Origin: Acidobacteriota bacterium
Lineage (GTDB): Bacteria; Acidobacteriota; Thermoanaerobaculia; Gp7-AA8
Assembly: GCA_003222375.1 (NCBI GenBank)
Contig: QHVX01000138.1
Coordinates: 6,004 to 14,178 of the forward strand
Direction of reading: 5' to 3'
Length of the DNA stretch: 8,175 bases
The notes under the pieces are model-generated. The model made no database searches. It was not told the origin of the DNA and saw only the letters and a program-made list of their open reading frames with translations. Position 1 is the stretch's first letter, and every line of letters starts with the position of its first letter. The position numbers and the translations under genes were made by a program. This document shows, in pieces, positions 7,401 through 8,175 of this stretch.

Positions 7401-7469
7401 ACGTACGGGCGATACACGGAGGCGTTGCCGGGACGTCAGATGCAGCTCGCGGTGAAGCTCATCTTCTGA
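4446..7469 (+). CDS. Oar-like TonB-dependent outer-membrane receptor with carboxypeptidase regulatory-like domain
   Basis: The product has 1007 residues, the usual length for this family. Residues 1-23 are a signal peptide (MASRVR, then LCIILFVLAMPLGLFA|Q). Residues 30-113 form a carboxypeptidase-regulatory-like beta-sandwich (IQGTIQDQSGAVLPGVTITA, TDKEGRYYIGALQPSVYNIS). EAITVSA at 117-123 is a TonB-box-like strand. The plug spans about 130-247, with LPTNGRNF (147-154), FGGQRARSNNIMVDGVDNND (182-201) and SAEFGKASGGVVNIITRSGT (227-246). The rest is a 22-strand-type barrel, including GRPFTPLAGRDLNGDGDGG with an EF-hand-like D-x-N-x-D-x-D loop starting at Asp891. It ends in the aromatic QLAVKLIF, typical of outer-membrane proteins assembled by BAM. 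Two cysteine pairs (435/439 and 537/546) lie in probable outer loops. Known relatives take up or bind large substrates or shape the envelope; the ligand here is unknown. It follows tetR by 20 bp, suggesting one operon with substrate-induced expression. Confidence 0.93.
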   Translation: MASRVRALCIILFVLAMPLGLFAQSRLTAADIQGTIQDQSGAVLPGVTITATNTATNQSRTTVTDKEGRYYIGALQPSVYNISAELAGFVPQKRNGLRLQLGQLAELQFTLRPGAAEAITVSATAPVLDTTQTSVSTVVGQEQIDSLPTNGRNFLSFSVITPGVTTDRTPQQGASATSGLTFGGQRARSNNIMVDGVDNNDPVVGAVRATFSQEAIQEFQVLTNSYSAEFGKASGGVVNIITRSGTNEPSGNAFEFFRNKSLNSKSHFEKFDVFGNSISQDKAPFRQNQYGFTLGGPIRRDQTFYFVSAELLHTDTSNFVTIDPAAAAALNASGFPVDLGNVPYSVRSKAFLGKVDHQWRQAHSLTARANYASLLNENIEPFGGIVARSRGALQDRKDWALAMSETDALREGWINELRGQYARENQMIESLDPNCGGPCNDNLKGGPTVEIVGAASVGRQRFTPQPRRNQRYQLKDSLSFYNGTHSAKAGFDFNDVHTSFTALPLHFGGRYIFQALPAVPALGLPAFPTGLDAFKFCPTGVTPPNCGIPAAYVQGYGRTGDSYNDPDIAFFVQDDWNVSQKLVFKMGMRYQRQFMYDIPYTVSIPGGTYTYKIPQDTNNFGPRLSASFDPAGNGRSSFHAAWGIFYDNQILANAQIGNGINGSATGVRTLVLRFPSSIAPWRMPGHKLPEPTTPYPSLVISPDPGLQTPYSQQAAIGYDRAFGPVVSMSADALYVRGHHQIGTIDYNPVVPSLGANRRPNDINGVAFTSASVLQYTSFGETWYKGLTLSLNKRLSNNYQFFVSYTLSKAEDTSTDFQSAFIVMNNGRGRDPNNLKGLPIGFDPHSEKGAATQDQRHRFVFSGLYQFPWQTQFSTIITAASGRPFTPLAGRDLNGDGDGGAFPSDRARTDPADASTSVKRNSQTMKNQIVVDTRLSKRFTFNGRRAVEGIVDVFNLLDRANYTEINNIFGAGAFPSTPQKDAQGRVTYGRYTEALPGRQMQLAVKLIF

Positions 7470-7472
7470 ACG

Positions 7473-7551
7473 CCGTCATCCTGAGCGGAGCGAAGGATCT
7501 CAAGCTGCGAAAGTTGAGATCCTTCGCCGTCTGCGCGGCTCAGGATGACGG
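7473..7551. repeat. 79-bp composite palindromic dispersed repeat (GTCATCCTGAGC type)
   Basis: The outer arms are CCGTCATCCTGAGC (7473-7486) and its exact complement GCTCAGGATGACGG (7538-7551), 14 bp. The inner arms are CGAAGGATCTCAA (7491-7503) and TTGAGATCCTTCG (7514-7526), 13 bp, around a 10-nt loop. Between outer and inner stems is an unequal internal loop of 4 and 11 nt. Units starting GTCATCCTGAGCG and running into GAAGGATCT recur between genes in many acidobacterial and other environmental genomes, as far as I recall. The element sits 3 bp after the receptor stop and 10 bp before the SDR start, so it could end receptor transcription or protect its mRNA, and separates the two genes. Confidence 0.85.
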
Positions 7552-7561
7552 GATCTGGCCA

Positions 7562-8175
7562 ATGTCCAGAACCATTCAGCAACTGTTCGATCTCTCCTCG
7601 CGAGTCGCCATCGTCACCGGCGGCTCGCGGGGACTCGGGCTGGAGATCGCGGAAGGTCTTGCGGAAGCCGGCGCGTCGCTCGTACTTTGCGCGCGGCGAG
7701 AGCAGTGGCTCACGCCGGCAGTCGATGCGTTTCGCGCACGAGGATTCCGCGTTGAGGGCGGACAATGCGATGTCTCGGATCCGAAGCAGGTGGAGCAAAT
7801 CGTTTCGACGGCCATGGAAAAACTCGGGCGAATCGACATCCTCGTCAACAACGCCGGCATTTCGTGGGGCGAGGCCCCGGAGACGATGTCTCTCGATCAG
7901 TGGAAGCGCGTTCTCGACACAAATCTGACCGGAGCTTTTCTTTTCGCTCAGGCGGCGGGCCGCGAGATGTTGAAGAAGGGGAGCGGCTCCATCATTAATA
8001 TCGCGTCGGTGGCCGGCATGCGATCCTCGGTGGGCGGACCGCACTACGCCGGATACGTTGCCAGCAAGGCTGGTCTCATGGGACTGACGCGGGAGTTGGC
8101 GGCATCGTGGGGACCGCATGGCATCCGGGTCAACGCCATCGCTCCCGGATTTTTCCATTCGCGCCTCGCCGATCC
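7562..8175 (+). CDS. Short-chain dehydrogenase/reductase (C-terminus off window)
   Basis: The frame is open from ATG at 7562 to the right edge: 204 full codons of an expected 250 or so. It is a classical SDR: cofactor loop TGGSRGLG at 19-26, CDVSD at 69-73, NNAG at 96-99, the catalytic tetrad Asn121, Ser149, Tyr165 and Lys169 (YVASK), and the APG motif at 194-196 (RVNAIAPGFF). Arg45-Arg46 after the second strand (LVLCARRE) suggests NADP(H) preference, though this is only a rule of thumb. It resembles gluconate 5-dehydrogenase, 3-oxoacyl-reductase and similar enzymes that interconvert hydroxyl and carbonyl groups; the substrate cannot be fixed. No strong ribosome site precedes the ATG (GGGATCTGGCCA), which lies 10 bp after the palindromic repeat. 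Its 92-bp separation from the receptor by that repeat leaves cotranscription open, though the same strand and the ADH nearby suggest a shared pathway. Confidence 0.92.
   Translation, partial: MSRTIQQLFDLSSRVAIVTGGSRGLGLEIAEGLAEAGASLVLCARREQWLTPAVDAFRARGFRVEGGQCDVSDPKQVEQIVSTAMEKLGRIDILVNNAGISWGEAPETMSLDQWKRVLDTNLTGAFLFAQAAGREMLKKGSGSIINIASVAGMRSSVGGPHYAGYVASKAGLMGLTRELAASWGPHGIRVNAIAPGFFHSRLAD

Noticed and set aside
7436..8158. Minus-strand open frame of 240 codons at the right end
   Set aside because: It runs antisense through the SDR and the palindromic repeat; the SDR has all its catalytic motifs on the plus strand.

Overview
The window looks like a chromosomal segment of a GC-rich Gram-negative bacterium, most likely an acidobacterium. 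This is inferred from three things: a large Oar-like TonB-dependent receptor with an N-terminal carboxypeptidase-regulatory-like domain, a secreted TPR-array protein with the N-terminal domain usual in TPR/CHAT proteins, and a palindromic GTCATCCTGAGC-type dispersed repeat. No rRNA, tRNA, CRISPR array, transposase or phage gene was seen.

Layout, left to right. (1) Positions 1-1457, minus strand: the first 485 codons of a secreted protein with about eight TPR repeats; its C-terminus lies beyond the left edge. (2) Positions 1458-1961: a decayed stretch with an AT-rich patch, a 7-bp inverted repeat upstream of the TPR gene, the C-terminal remnant of a PAP2-type membrane phosphatase on the plus strand, and a perfect 12-bp inverted repeat at its 3' end. 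(3) Positions 1962-2459, minus strand: a small exported protein of a DUF1579-like type. (4) Positions 2460-2623: a divergent intergenic region with a GC-rich inverted repeat. (5) Positions 2624-7469, plus strand: a zinc-dependent alcohol dehydrogenase, a TetR-family regulator with a clear operator/promoter in front of it, and 20 bp later an Oar-like TonB-dependent receptor of 1007 residues. (6) Positions 7473-7551: a 79-bp composite palindromic repeat. (7) Positions 7562 to the end, plus strand: the first 204 codons of a short-chain dehydrogenase/reductase.

The plus-strand block suggests a small catabolic module. The receptor would bring a substrate across the outer membrane, and two NAD(P)-dependent dehydrogenases (one zinc ADH, one SDR) could oxidise alcohol groups. 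A TetR repressor responding to the substrate or a derivative would control at least itself and the receptor. The substrate cannot be read from the sequence. The individual families are well known, so the notable points are the regulator-receptor coupling, the dense operator and the non-coding repeats. I did not find a convincing new defence or mobile system.
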